Shown here: positions 1 through 7,426 of the stretch, piece after piece
Layout of the letters: every line of letters begins with the position of its first letter
How positions within the stretch are numbered: position 1 is the first letter of the stretch
Assembly (NCBI GenBank): GCA_964413535.1
Contig: CAYPTB010000007.1
Span: forward strand, 259,278 to 323,277
DNA length: 64,000 nucleotides
Direction of reading: 5' to 3'
From: CAYPTB01 sp964413535
Lineage (GTDB): Bacteria > Planctomycetota > UBA1135 > GCA-002686595
Notes under the pieces: generated by a model
Seen by the model: the letters and a program-made list of their open reading frames with translations, nothing else
The model's database searches: none
Told to the model about the DNA's origin: nothing
Program-made: the position numbers and the translations under genes

Positions 1-1
1 C

Positions 2-883
2 GACGATCAACTGTGGGGCATCGACGACCAACTCCTGCCGCTCATGAAGGAGAGCACGGACGCCGGTCTCGCTTTCCACGCCGTCGTGGAGGGCAGCGGG
101 ATACTCGTCATGAACCACTGGACGGCCCAGCAGATGGCGGCCGGGAAGCTCGACCTCGCGGAACTCGAGGACACGGCTTCCCTCGGGGCGGGCCTGGAAG
201 ACGCGCCCGAGTTGCTCTGGAAGCCCATGCTCCATTCCTACTTCCAGGGCGCGGCGTTCCTCTCGCGCACCGAGAGCGTGATGCAGGGACAGATGGCCGC
301 GCTCGACAACGCGGACATCGCGCGCGCCTTCGAGGATCCGCCGAAGTCGACCGAGCAGGTCTTGCACCCCGCGAAGTACTGGGATCCGGCGCAGCGCGAC
401 GATCCGATGGAGGTCGCGCTCGACACGAGCGCGCTCGCCGCGGGTTGGAGCGTCCTGCGCGAGGACACGCTCGGCGAGCTCCTGCTCGCGCTCGTGACGA
501 CGCCCTTCGACGAGCGCAAGTCGCTGGAGCTGGGCTCGGCGTCCCTCGCGACGGAGTTCACGAACGACGCGGCGCGGGGCTGGGGCGGCGATCGCTATGC
601 GTACGTCGGGCGCGGCGACGCGCGGCTCCTCGCGCTCGCGACGACGTGGGACAGGCTGGAGGACGCGGAGGAGTTCCGCGCGGCCCTGAGCGGGATGACG
701 GACGCCTTCGTACGACGTGCGGCGGAGATCGGCGGCGGGAAGACCGCGTGCAAGCTCGGCGGCACCGGAAAGGTCGTCACGATGATGCTCGGCCACGGAA
801 TCGACCTCGAGGAGGCCGCGGGCGTGCACGAGTCGATCGGGGTGGAGATCGAGGCCCCGGACGTCTCCCCGGCGCGCGACTGA
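2..883 (+). CDS. C-terminal part of a metallopeptidase-like protein (5' end outside window)
   Basis: The reading frame is open from the window edge, so the Met at 44 is probably internal. The visible part carries the signature of a family of predicted zinc metallopeptidases: a V-x-EG segment followed by LVM (residues near VVEGSGILVM), a Y-x-x-GxxF helix (SYFQGAAFL), and the motif PPKSTEQVLHPAKY, which in this family lies downstream of the HExxH site. The HExxH itself would lie upstream of the window, so activity cannot be judged. The gene ends 10 bases before the end of the convergent minus-strand gene. Family assignment is from remembered motif patterns and is moderately certain; the substrate is unknown. 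Confidence 0.6.
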   Translation, partial: DDQLWGIDDQLLPLMKESTDAGLAFHAVVEGSGILVMNHWTAQQMAAGKLDLAELEDTASLGAGLEDAPELLWKPMLHSYFQGAAFLSRTESVMQGQMAALDNADIARAFEDPPKSTEQVLHPAKYWDPAQRDDPMEVALDTSALAAGWSVLREDTLGELLLALVTTPFDERKSLELGSASLATEFTNDAARGWGGDRYAYVGRGDARLLALATTWDRLEDAEEFRAALSGMTDAFVRRAAEIGGGKTACKLGGTGKVVTMMLGHGIDLEEAAGVHESIGVEIEAPDVSPARD

Positions 884-893
884 CGCGCGAGCC

Positions 894-2690
894 CTACTCG
901 AAGCGCTCGCGCAGCCGCCGCGCGGCCGCGAGCTCGCCCTGCGCCTCGAGCAGCGCCGCGCGCGCGCGGTCGCGCTCGCGCGCGAGCCGCCGGAGCTCCG
1001 CGATCCACGGATCACGATCGTCAGCCGGGAGCCAGGTCCAGGCCGGCGGCGCGCTCGAGACCCGCTCGACGCGGGCGCGCTCCTCCCACAGCACGGGGCC
1101 CGGGACGACTGGGTGGCCGCCCGTCACGAGCTCGTTCGGGCGCGCGACGAAGACCAGCGGACGGGGACCGCCGAAGAGCCCGGGGAAGAAGCTCGCCGTG
1201 GCGCCGCGGCGTTCGGCTGGTCCGCCGAGCGGGCTGGACGCGAAGACCTGCGACAACCGGGCGCTGGCGTCGGCGAGCTCGGGATGGCGCGCCGCGAGCT
1301 CGTCGCGGTACCACGCGAGCTGCAAGAGCTCGCGGTTCACGAGCAACACGTCGCGCCGCATGCCGCGGCAGCCCTGCAAGTACAGGAGCGGGAAGTGGAG
1401 CACGTCGCTGTACCCGACGCCGGAGAGGACGAGCAGGGCGTTCGGCGGACAGGCCGCGAGCGTCTCGCGGGCGTAGTCCTCCGCCCACGTCGCCGCGCGC
1501 TGATCGAGGCTCGTCGCGAGCGTGCGTGGAGGGAAGGGAAGCGCCAGGAGGGCGACGCCGAGCGGGATCCCGAGCGCCGTCGCGGGGCGCGGCAGGCGGG
1601 CGAGCGCCCCTTCGAGCGCGACGAGCCCCAGCCCGCACAGCGCCGCCACGAGCACGACGAGCGGCACGTACGAGCCCGCCAGCCGCCACTTCGCGGCGTC
1701 CAGGTCGAGCGGGTAGTTGACGGAGGCGAAGATTCCCGCGGCCGCCACGACCAACGTCAGGACGGTCGACGCGAACGCCGCGCGCGGGACGCGCCGCGGG
1801 AAGCAAACGAGGGCGAGCACGCAGGCGCCGAGGGCGAGCGGCCACTGACCGGCGAGCTGCTCGGCGAGGAAGGCGAGCTGGTTCGACACGGCCCGCTCGA
1901 TGCCGGTCGAGTACTGCGCGCGCAACAGGTGGTCCGCGAGCCGCTCGACGCCGTCGATGCGTCCCCAGTTCACGAGCGGATCGCGCGCCGCCGCGAGCGG
2001 GACGTAGAGATAGGGAGAGAGTCCGAGCGCGAGCGCGGCAAGGGCTCGGCCCATCGACGCCGCGAGCGCGCTGCCTTCCCGGAGTTCGCGCGCGGACGCG
2101 ACGGCGACGAGCGGCGCGGTGAAGAGCCCGACGGGATGCGCGCACAGCGCGAGCCCGAAGAGGAACGCCGAGCGCGTGAGCGGGCGCTGCGCGGTGGTCG
2201 CCTCGCGCAACAGGAGCACGAGGACGAGCGCCGTCAGGGCGTAGACCTCCGTGACGACGGCCTGTGCGGCGAAGGTCGTGGAGAGCGCGAGCAACGCTCC
2301 GGTCGCGAACGCCGCGCCGAAACGGGCGCCGAGCCGCGCCGTGAACGACGCGAGCCATCCCACCGCGCCGGCGGCGCAGACGGCGGAGAACAGGTTGAGC
2401 GCGCGCGCCGGATCGTTCGTGAAGAACGAGGCGCCTTCCCACCACAGCCGCCCCACGAGCATCTGCAGCGGGTAGCCCGGCGGGTGGGGGACACCCCACA
2501 CGACGGTCGCGGTCGCGAGCTCGCCCGAGTCCTCGAACGTCACTCCCGGCGCAGCGCGCGAAGCGAAGAGCGCGAGTGCGGCTGCGAACGCGCTCCAGGG
2601 AGCGAGCCACCTGGAGCCGCTCGTGCGAAGCTCGCCGGAGAGCGCAGCGCGCGTCGCACGGACGCGCGCAGGGGACGGGTCTGTGCTCAA
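894..2690 (-). CDS. DUF2723-type polytopic membrane protein (GT-C/O-mannosyltransferase-like)
   Basis: About 598 residues. Near the N terminus the DUF2723 hallmark is visible: FEDSGELATA (DSGE about residues 54-57) followed by GVPHPPGYPL (about 69-74), then many hydrophobic helices. Proteins of this type resemble protein O-mannosyltransferases and other GT-C enzymes that use lipid-linked sugars at the outer face of the inner membrane; the acidic pair in DSGE is the likely catalytic or metal site by analogy. The C-terminal 150 residues are a soluble, Arg/Ala-rich tail ending in a predicted helix. A TTG start at 2690 overlaps the TGA of the upstream gene (TTGA), consistent with translational coupling; it is the last gene of the operon starting at 7245. 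The sugar and acceptor are unknown. Confidence 0.75.
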   Translation of the reverse strand: MSTDPSPARVRATRAALSGELRTSGSRWLAPWSAFAAALALFASRAAPGVTFEDSGELATATVVWGVPHPPGYPLQMLVGRLWWEGASFFTNDPARALNLFSAVCAAGAVGWLASFTARLGARFGAAFATGALLALSTTFAAQAVVTEVYALTALVLVLLLREATTAQRPLTRSAFLFGLALCAHPVGLFTAPLVAVASARELREGSALAASMGRALAALALGLSPYLYVPLAAARDPLVNWGRIDGVERLADHLLRAQYSTGIERAVSNQLAFLAEQLAGQWPLALGACVLALVCFPRRVPRAAFASTVLTLVVAAAGIFASVNYPLDLDAAKWRLAGSYVPLVVLVAALCGLGLVALEGALARLPRPATALGIPLGVALLALPFPPRTLATSLDQRAATWAEDYARETLAACPPNALLVLSGVGYSDVLHFPLLYLQGCRGMRRDVLLVNRELLQLAWYRDELAARHPELADASARLSQVFASSPLGGPAERRGATASFFPGLFGGPRPLVFVARPNELVTGGHPVVPGPVLWEERARVERVSSAPPAWTWLPADDRDPWIAELRRLARERDRARAALLEAQGELAAARRLRERFE

Positions 2691-3487
2691 CCGAAGCTTC
2701 CCCGCGCTCCGGACGAGGATGGCAGTCCGCCCGCGACGCGCCCCGAGAAGAGGAAGGTGCCCTCGATGCGCCAGCCGGGCCGCGGACCCGGCAGACCGTC
2801 CCCCGCGAGCTGCCAGCGGCTCACGAACAGGACCAGCGGTCGCCCGGGCGCGTCGGTCTCGAGGACCTCGACCAGCGCACCGGTGATGGGATTCCGGACG
2901 TGCTTGATCTCGCGCACGCGCAGCGACACCTCCATGCATCCGCCGGGGCTGGCCGCGCCGCCGAGCGGTTCGAGGAACGCGCCGCGCGGCGCCTCCAGGA
3001 TCGCCGGATGGCGCACGCCGTCGTTGGGTCCGCAGTAGGTCACGTCCAGCGCGAAGCCCGCCACGCCGACGGCGAGCACGTGTCCGCGGGGGAGCGCCGG
3101 CGGGAGCCGACGCCGATCCGTCAAGTAGGTCGTGAGCTCGAAGCTCTCGTCTCCGCCGAGCGCGTCTTGGTCCGCGTCGTCCCCCGGCACGGGCGGGTTC
3201 GCGCGCCCACGCAGCAGAGCGTCGAAGGGCGAGTCGGGTACTCGATCGAGGCTCTCGACCGCGACGCGCAGGCGGTGGGGGACGCGACACTGCGGCATCA
3301 CGGTGTCGAAGTCCTGGCCCTCTTCGCGATCGAGCACGAGCTCCACGCCGCCCGCGAGGGCCAGCGAGCGGTGCATCCCCGCCGGGCCGCGCCAGGGCGC
3401 GGGCTCGCCCTCGGTTTCGATCTTGCGCGCGAGCGCGCGAAAATCGGTCTCGGGCGGGAAGCCGACGCACTCGAGCAGGAATTCCAC
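2687..3487 (-). CDS. Hypothetical protein, 266 aa
   Basis: No domain is recognised. The protein is soluble-looking, without signal peptide or membrane helix. It begins MEFLLECVGFPPE, has an acidic middle section (PGDDADQDALGGDES) and a beta-rich second half including the segments TYCGPNDGVRHP and LVLFVSRWQLAGDG. It sits in a tight operon between two polytopic membrane proteins: 4 bases separate it from the upstream gene, and its stop overlaps the TTG start of the DUF2723 gene. The position suggests an accessory role in the same envelope-glycan pathway, but that is inference only. Codon use matches its neighbours, and the frame is supported by strong third-position GC. Confidence 0.7.
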   Translation of the reverse strand: MEFLLECVGFPPETDFRALARKIETEGEPAPWRGPAGMHRSLALAGGVELVLDREEGQDFDTVMPQCRVPHRLRVAVESLDRVPDSPFDALLRGRANPPVPGDDADQDALGGDESFELTTYLTDRRRLPPALPRGHVLAVGVAGFALDVTYCGPNDGVRHPAILEAPRGAFLEPLGGAASPGGCMEVSLRVREIKHVRNPITGALVEVLETDAPGRPLVLFVSRWQLAGDGLPGPRPGWRIEGTFLFSGRVAGGLPSSSGARGSFG

Positions 3488-3491
3488 GGTG

Positions 3492-5069
3492 CTAGGTCGG
3501 CGAAGGCGCCGGGTTGGAGCGTTCCTCGTGCTCGAAGCGCCACAGGAGCGCCACGGTGCCGAGCACGACGATCGGAGCGACGTGCAGGAGCAGCCGCCCC
3601 GGGATGACGGTCGTGAACAGGATCCCGAGGTGCCAGGGCGTCACCAGCAGGATCAGCGCGTAGAGCGCGGCCGCGCCGGCGAAGACGATCGCCGCGAAGG
3701 CCCCCGGACTGCGCAGGAAGCGCCCCGGACGGACGAGGGACCACAGCACGGCCGCGAAGAAGAGCGGCCACAGGAGGTTCCAGTGCAGGACGTGCGTGAA
3801 GGTCTCGAGGAATCCCGTGAGCACGCCGGGCTCGAGCTCGTCGCCGACCAGACGCGGCAGGTTCTGCGCGACGTTCGCGGGCGTCAGCCGAGACGGATAG
3901 TCCTCGTCGATGGCGGGAATCCGCCCGCGGATCGCGAGCCAGCCCGAGCCGCACGCGAAGGCGAGCGCGAGCACGCCCGCGAGGCCCGGCAAGGGGCGCA
4001 CGCTCCGTCGATCGGACGCCGAGTCGTCGCGCGTGCGCCGCCCGGCCAACGCTCCGCCCGCGAGCGCCGAGACGAACGCGAGGGCGAGGACGGCCGTCAG
4101 GGCGAGACCCTCGTTCTTCGCGAGCAGCGCCCCGCCGAGCAGCACCCCGCCCGCGACGACGTCGACCCGGTCGCTCGCGAGCCGCGCTGCGGGCAACATG
4201 CGCGAGAGGTGCCAGAACGCTCCGAAGAGGAACGCCGCGAGCGCGATGTCGGCGCCCCCGTCCAACGTCTGCCCGTCGGCCGGACCGAACACGTACTCTG
4301 GAAAGCGGGCCTTCGCCGACGCGGTGCCGAAGGAGAACGCCCACGCCGACCCCGCCCACGTGTTGTTGTCGGGGAGCTTGGTGTAGTAGAGGATCGGCAA
4401 GCTGATCCAGAGGAGCGTGCCGCAGAACGCCGCGGCGAAACCGCGCGGCCGGAGCGCGACCCACAGCCAAGCGGCCGGAACGAGCACGAAGATCGAGCAC
4501 AGCGCGCGGAACGCATCTTCGTCGAAGCGGCCGCCCGCGTACCCCACGAGCGCGTTCAAGACCGCGATCCCCGGAGCGTAGTCGGGGTGCGTGATGATCC
4601 GCCCGACCGGCCCCACCACGTCGGTCCACGCATCCGTCCCGAAGCCCTCGTGATAGATGAGCTTCGCCTTGTAGGAGAAGTGGAAGACCGAGTCGAACAC
4701 GTGCATGGGCATCGACGCGGCGCTGAAGACGGCGAAGGCAGCGAACGCGAACAAGACGGCCAGGCCCAGGACGCCGACGACGCCGGGACGCTTTGCGCAG
4801 GGCTCGGGAGCGGGACCCCGCCGCAGAGCGAAGGGAAGGCCACCGACGGCGAGCACGCCGAGGACGACGCGGCCCGCGGTCGAGGACAGCGGGCCGAAGA
4901 GGATGACGGCGTGCATGACGACGATCGTCGCGAGCGCGACGCCGACGAGCAGGGCCGTGGCGTGGTGCTCGAGCCGAGTGCGTACGCGGGTCGGTCGCAG
5001 GGCGCCGAGCAGGCCCAGGCCCGCGAGCCAACTCGCGGCGAGCGTCACGAGCGTCGCGCTGGTCATCAT
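3492..5069 (-). CDS. Polytopic membrane protein, GT-C glycosyltransferase-like
   Basis: About 525 residues, almost entirely hydrophobic segments joined by short loops. The first periplasmic loop after two to three helices contains HVFDSVFHFSYKAKLIYHEGF and THPDYAPG, a pattern (acidic residue, aromatic-rich stretch, HP-x-Y-xP) typical of GT-C type glycosyltransferases and mannosyltransferase-like proteins. A second soluble loop (ATNFG-like signature absent) lies in the last third. The start is an ATG that overlaps the upstream stop as ATGATGA; either of two consecutive ATGs could be used. It belongs to the minus-strand operon 7245 to 894. Its sugar donor cannot be told from sequence. Confidence 0.65.
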   Translation of the reverse strand: MMTSATLVTLAASWLAGLGLLGALRPTRVRTRLEHHATALLVGVALATIVVMHAVILFGPLSSTAGRVVLGVLAVGGLPFALRRGPAPEPCAKRPGVVGVLGLAVLFAFAAFAVFSAASMPMHVFDSVFHFSYKAKLIYHEGFGTDAWTDVVGPVGRIITHPDYAPGIAVLNALVGYAGGRFDEDAFRALCSIFVLVPAAWLWVALRPRGFAAAFCGTLLWISLPILYYTKLPDNNTWAGSAWAFSFGTASAKARFPEYVFGPADGQTLDGGADIALAAFLFGAFWHLSRMLPAARLASDRVDVVAGGVLLGGALLAKNEGLALTAVLALAFVSALAGGALAGRRTRDDSASDRRSVRPLPGLAGVLALAFACGSGWLAIRGRIPAIDEDYPSRLTPANVAQNLPRLVGDELEPGVLTGFLETFTHVLHWNLLWPLFFAAVLWSLVRPGRFLRSPGAFAAIVFAGAAALYALILLVTPWHLGILFTTVIPGRLLLHVAPIVVLGTVALLWRFEHEERSNPAPSPT

Positions 5070-5695
5070 CGGAGCGGAGCCTCCGCGTCGAGGTCGCTTC
5101 GCGAAGCGTCGAGCGGCACCGGGATCCAGTCGGATCCCGAGCGTCGGAACAAGAACGTGCCGGCGCGCGAGAAGTCGCTCGTCACCGGGACGACGACCTT
5201 GTAGTCGATCCCTCGAGCCGCGATCTCGATCTCCTCGTCGAGCCGCTTCACGACGTCCTTCTGCTTGAGGTGGTGCGCGAGCCACTTGCCGTAGTCGACG
5301 AGCGTACCGCCGCCGTACGCGGGCTTGCGCACGTAGAAGCGCAGCGGGTAGCCGGCGTAGTTGAGGTAGAGGAACCAGCGCGCGCGTCCGGTCGGGTCGT
5401 CGATCCGACCGGGCTCGGGCTCGATCAGGATGCGCGCGTCGGGCGGGAGGATGCGCTTCAGTTCCTCGGCGAACGCGAGGAAGGACGCGTCCAACCACGG
5501 CACCATGGCGCCGGGCCAGCCGGGCCGCCGGCCGAGCGTCTTCCTCTGCTCGGTGATGTCCTTCCCGCGCCGCATGCGGTTCCACGACGCGACGTAGTCG
5601 CGCGCGTGGCCGGCGGTCAGCGCGGACATTGCCAAGCTCGCGAAGAGCATCGCGACGAGCACGCGCGGCGGCCGTCGGACCGGACCGGCGTTCAC
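5066..5695 (-). CDS. Hypothetical single-pass membrane or exported protein, 209 aa
   Basis: A short protein with one N-terminal hydrophobic segment (VLVAMLFASLAMSALTAG, about residues 13-30) that could be a signal anchor, followed by a soluble alpha/beta region of about 170 residues presumably in the periplasm. The middle contains RILIEPEPGRIDD and YVRKPAYGGGTLVDYGKWLA. No family is recognised; the layout resembles the C-terminal soluble domain found on some membrane glycosyltransferases, here as a separate polypeptide, which would fit a partner of the next gene. The GTG start overlaps the upstream sulfatase-superfamily gene stop as GTGA. Coupling on both sides makes it very likely that it acts with these genes. 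Confidence 0.65.
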   Translation of the reverse strand: MNAGPVRRPPRVLVAMLFASLAMSALTAGHARDYVASWNRMRRGKDITEQRKTLGRRPGWPGAMVPWLDASFLAFAEELKRILPPDARILIEPEPGRIDDPTGRARWFLYLNYAGYPLRFYVRKPAYGGGTLVDYGKWLAHHLKQKDVVKRLDEEIEIAARGIDYKVVVPVTSDFSRAGTFLFRRSGSDWIPVPLDASRSDLDAEAPLR

Positions 5696-7245
5696 TTCGA
5701 GCGGTCCCCTTCCTCGACGGGATCGTCCGAACCCAGGTAGCCGGCAGCCTGGAGTCCCCGGACGAGGTCCGGCGGCAGCATCTCCATGTCGCTCGTCGGC
5801 CGGGGCAGCGCGTTCCGATCCAGCTCGCTCCACAGCGCGAGCGCGCGTTCGGTGATCGCGTTCGGATTCGCCTTCGGAACGAGCCTCGGATCCTTCTCGC
5901 GCGCATCGCTCGCGAGGTCGAAGACGACGAGGTTCTCCGTGAGCAGCGCTTCCCCGGAGACCGACGGGATGTCGAGCACCTTGTGCCGCGCATCCACCGA
6001 ACCGCGCCAGATCCCCGGAGCGGGTTGGTAGGAGAGCTCGAGCGGCAGGCTGCGCGCGGGAATCGAACGGCCCTCGAAGAGCGGAACCAAGCTCGTGCCC
6101 CACATGCTCGCGGGAAGCGGAACGCCCGCGAGCTCGAGGATCGTCGGCGCCACGTCCACCAGACCCACGAGCGCGTCCGAGACCGCGCGCTCGGGGACCA
6201 CCCCGGGAAAGCGCAGGATCAGCGGCACGCGGACCGTCTCCTCGAAGAGCGAGAGCTTGTGCCCGAGCGTCCTGTGATCGAGGAACTCCTCGCCGTGGTC
6301 GGAGAGGAAGACGACCAGCGTGTCGTCGAGTCGCTCCCGCGCGTCCAGGGCCCCGAGCAGGTGGCCCACGTTGAGGTCGGTGAAGTGGATCTCCGCGTCG
6401 TAGAGCGAGATCAGGCGATCGAGTCCCGCGCGGCTCTCGGGCGTCCGCAGGTCCTCGATCTCGAGCTCCGTGAAGCCGCGCCCGTCGATCGGACCGCGAT
6501 ACCCCGGATAGAACAGATCGTGCTCGCGCGGAGGCTCGTAGTCGTAGTGCACGTCCCAGAAGTGGACGAAGGCGAAGAAGCGCTCGTCGTCGCCGATCCC
6601 GTCGAACCACTCGCGGAACGCCGCCACGACGCGCGGTCCGGTCACGCCTTCGTGCGAACGCTCGTGCAACTCCACCATCTCCTCGAACGCGCTCACGCTC
6701 GTGGGGGCGAAGACCGCCGTATCGTCGACGACCACGGTGCTGCAGTCCCGATAGAGCTCGAAGCCGCGGTCGAAGCCGAAGTACGGGTGCAGGTTGGGCC
6801 CCGACCAGAACCCGGCCGTCCGCCAGCCCGCGGCGCGCAGGCTCTCGGCCAGCCACGGTCGCGAGGGGTGGAGCTGGTCGGGCACGCCGCGCACCCCGTG
6901 CAACTCGTCGGGCATGCCCGTGAAGAGCGCCATGTGGGCCGGGAGGGTCCAGCTCGTCGTGCTGTAGGCGCGTTCGAAGCGCATCCCGTCGCCCGCGAGC
7001 ATCCGGTCCACGGTCGGGGTCGTCGGGACGTCGGGGCGCGTGCGGCTCCGATAGCCGTAGCTGGAGAGGTGATCCGCGCGCAGGCTGTCGACGCTGACCA
7101 GCAGGACCCCCCGCGGGCGCTCGCCCCGCGCGCTCCCGCAGGCGATCGCGAGCGCGGCGAAGACGAGCGCCGCGCCCGCGGCGCCGATGGACGCTCGCGG
7201 AAAGCGCGCGCGGCTCGGGTCGAATCGTGGGGACAGAGGGGGCAT
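5692..7245 (-). CDS. Sulfatase/alkaline-phosphatase-superfamily lipoprotein
   Basis: 517 residues. A lipobox (LAIAC, Cys36) indicates export and lipidation. The metal-binding core is clear: LLVSVDSLRADHLSSYGY near residue 49 supplies the first acidic ligands, and VVFLSDHGEEFLDH supplies the Asp-His pair. The nucleophile region reads TSWTLPAH with Thr100 at the place where true sulfatases have Cys or Ser of C/S-x-P-x-R, so no formylglycine can form; a phosphodiesterase, phosphatase or phospho-group transferase is more likely. It is the first gene of the minus-strand operon with the membrane proteins down to 894. A TAGACT box on the minus strand at 7283-7288 could be its -10 element. Confidence 0.82.
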   Translation of the reverse strand: MPPLSPRFDPSRARFPRASIGAAGAALVFAALAIACGSARGERPRGVLLVSVDSLRADHLSSYGYRSRTRPDVPTTPTVDRMLAGDGMRFERAYSTTSWTLPAHMALFTGMPDELHGVRGVPDQLHPSRPWLAESLRAAGWRTAGFWSGPNLHPYFGFDRGFELYRDCSTVVVDDTAVFAPTSVSAFEEMVELHERSHEGVTGPRVVAAFREWFDGIGDDERFFAFVHFWDVHYDYEPPREHDLFYPGYRGPIDGRGFTELEIEDLRTPESRAGLDRLISLYDAEIHFTDLNVGHLLGALDARERLDDTLVVFLSDHGEEFLDHRTLGHKLSLFEETVRVPLILRFPGVVPERAVSDALVGLVDVAPTILELAGVPLPASMWGTSLVPLFEGRSIPARSLPLELSYQPAPGIWRGSVDARHKVLDIPSVSGEALLTENLVVFDLASDAREKDPRLVPKANPNAITERALALWSELDRNALPRPTSDMEMLPPDLVRGLQAAGYLGSDDPVEEGDRSK

Positions 7246-7282
7246 CCGGTCGCCGGCCTACGAGCGCCGGCGTCGGCGGGTG

Positions 7283-7288
7283 AGTCTA
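7283..7288 (-). promoter_or_regulatory. Candidate -10 box for the operon starting at 7245
   Basis: On the minus strand the hexamer reads TAGACT, the same as the -10-like box before manC. It lies 37 bases before the ATG at 7245, in the divergent gap to the aminopeptidase gene. No good -35 is visible. Confidence 0.3.
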
Positions 7289-7356
7289 CTGGCTCGTGCG
7301 AGCCCACCGCAGTCGGATCGCGGCAGAGGAGCGTGGGGTCGTCCCTTCACCCTTGG

Positions 7357-7362
7357 TAGGAT
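7357..7362 (+). promoter_or_regulatory. Candidate -10 box for the aminopeptidase gene
   Basis: TAGGAT on the plus strand in the divergent intergenic region 7246-7426, giving a leader of roughly 55-60 bases before the ATG at 7427. A small GC-rich hairpin (CCCGGATCGGG) lies within that leader. Assignment rests on the -10 match only. Confidence 0.3.
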
Positions 7363-7426
7363 CCGACCCGCTCTCCCGGATCGGGAGGTGCCGTCGCTTC
7401 GCTTCCTCTCGAGAAGAACCGCACCG

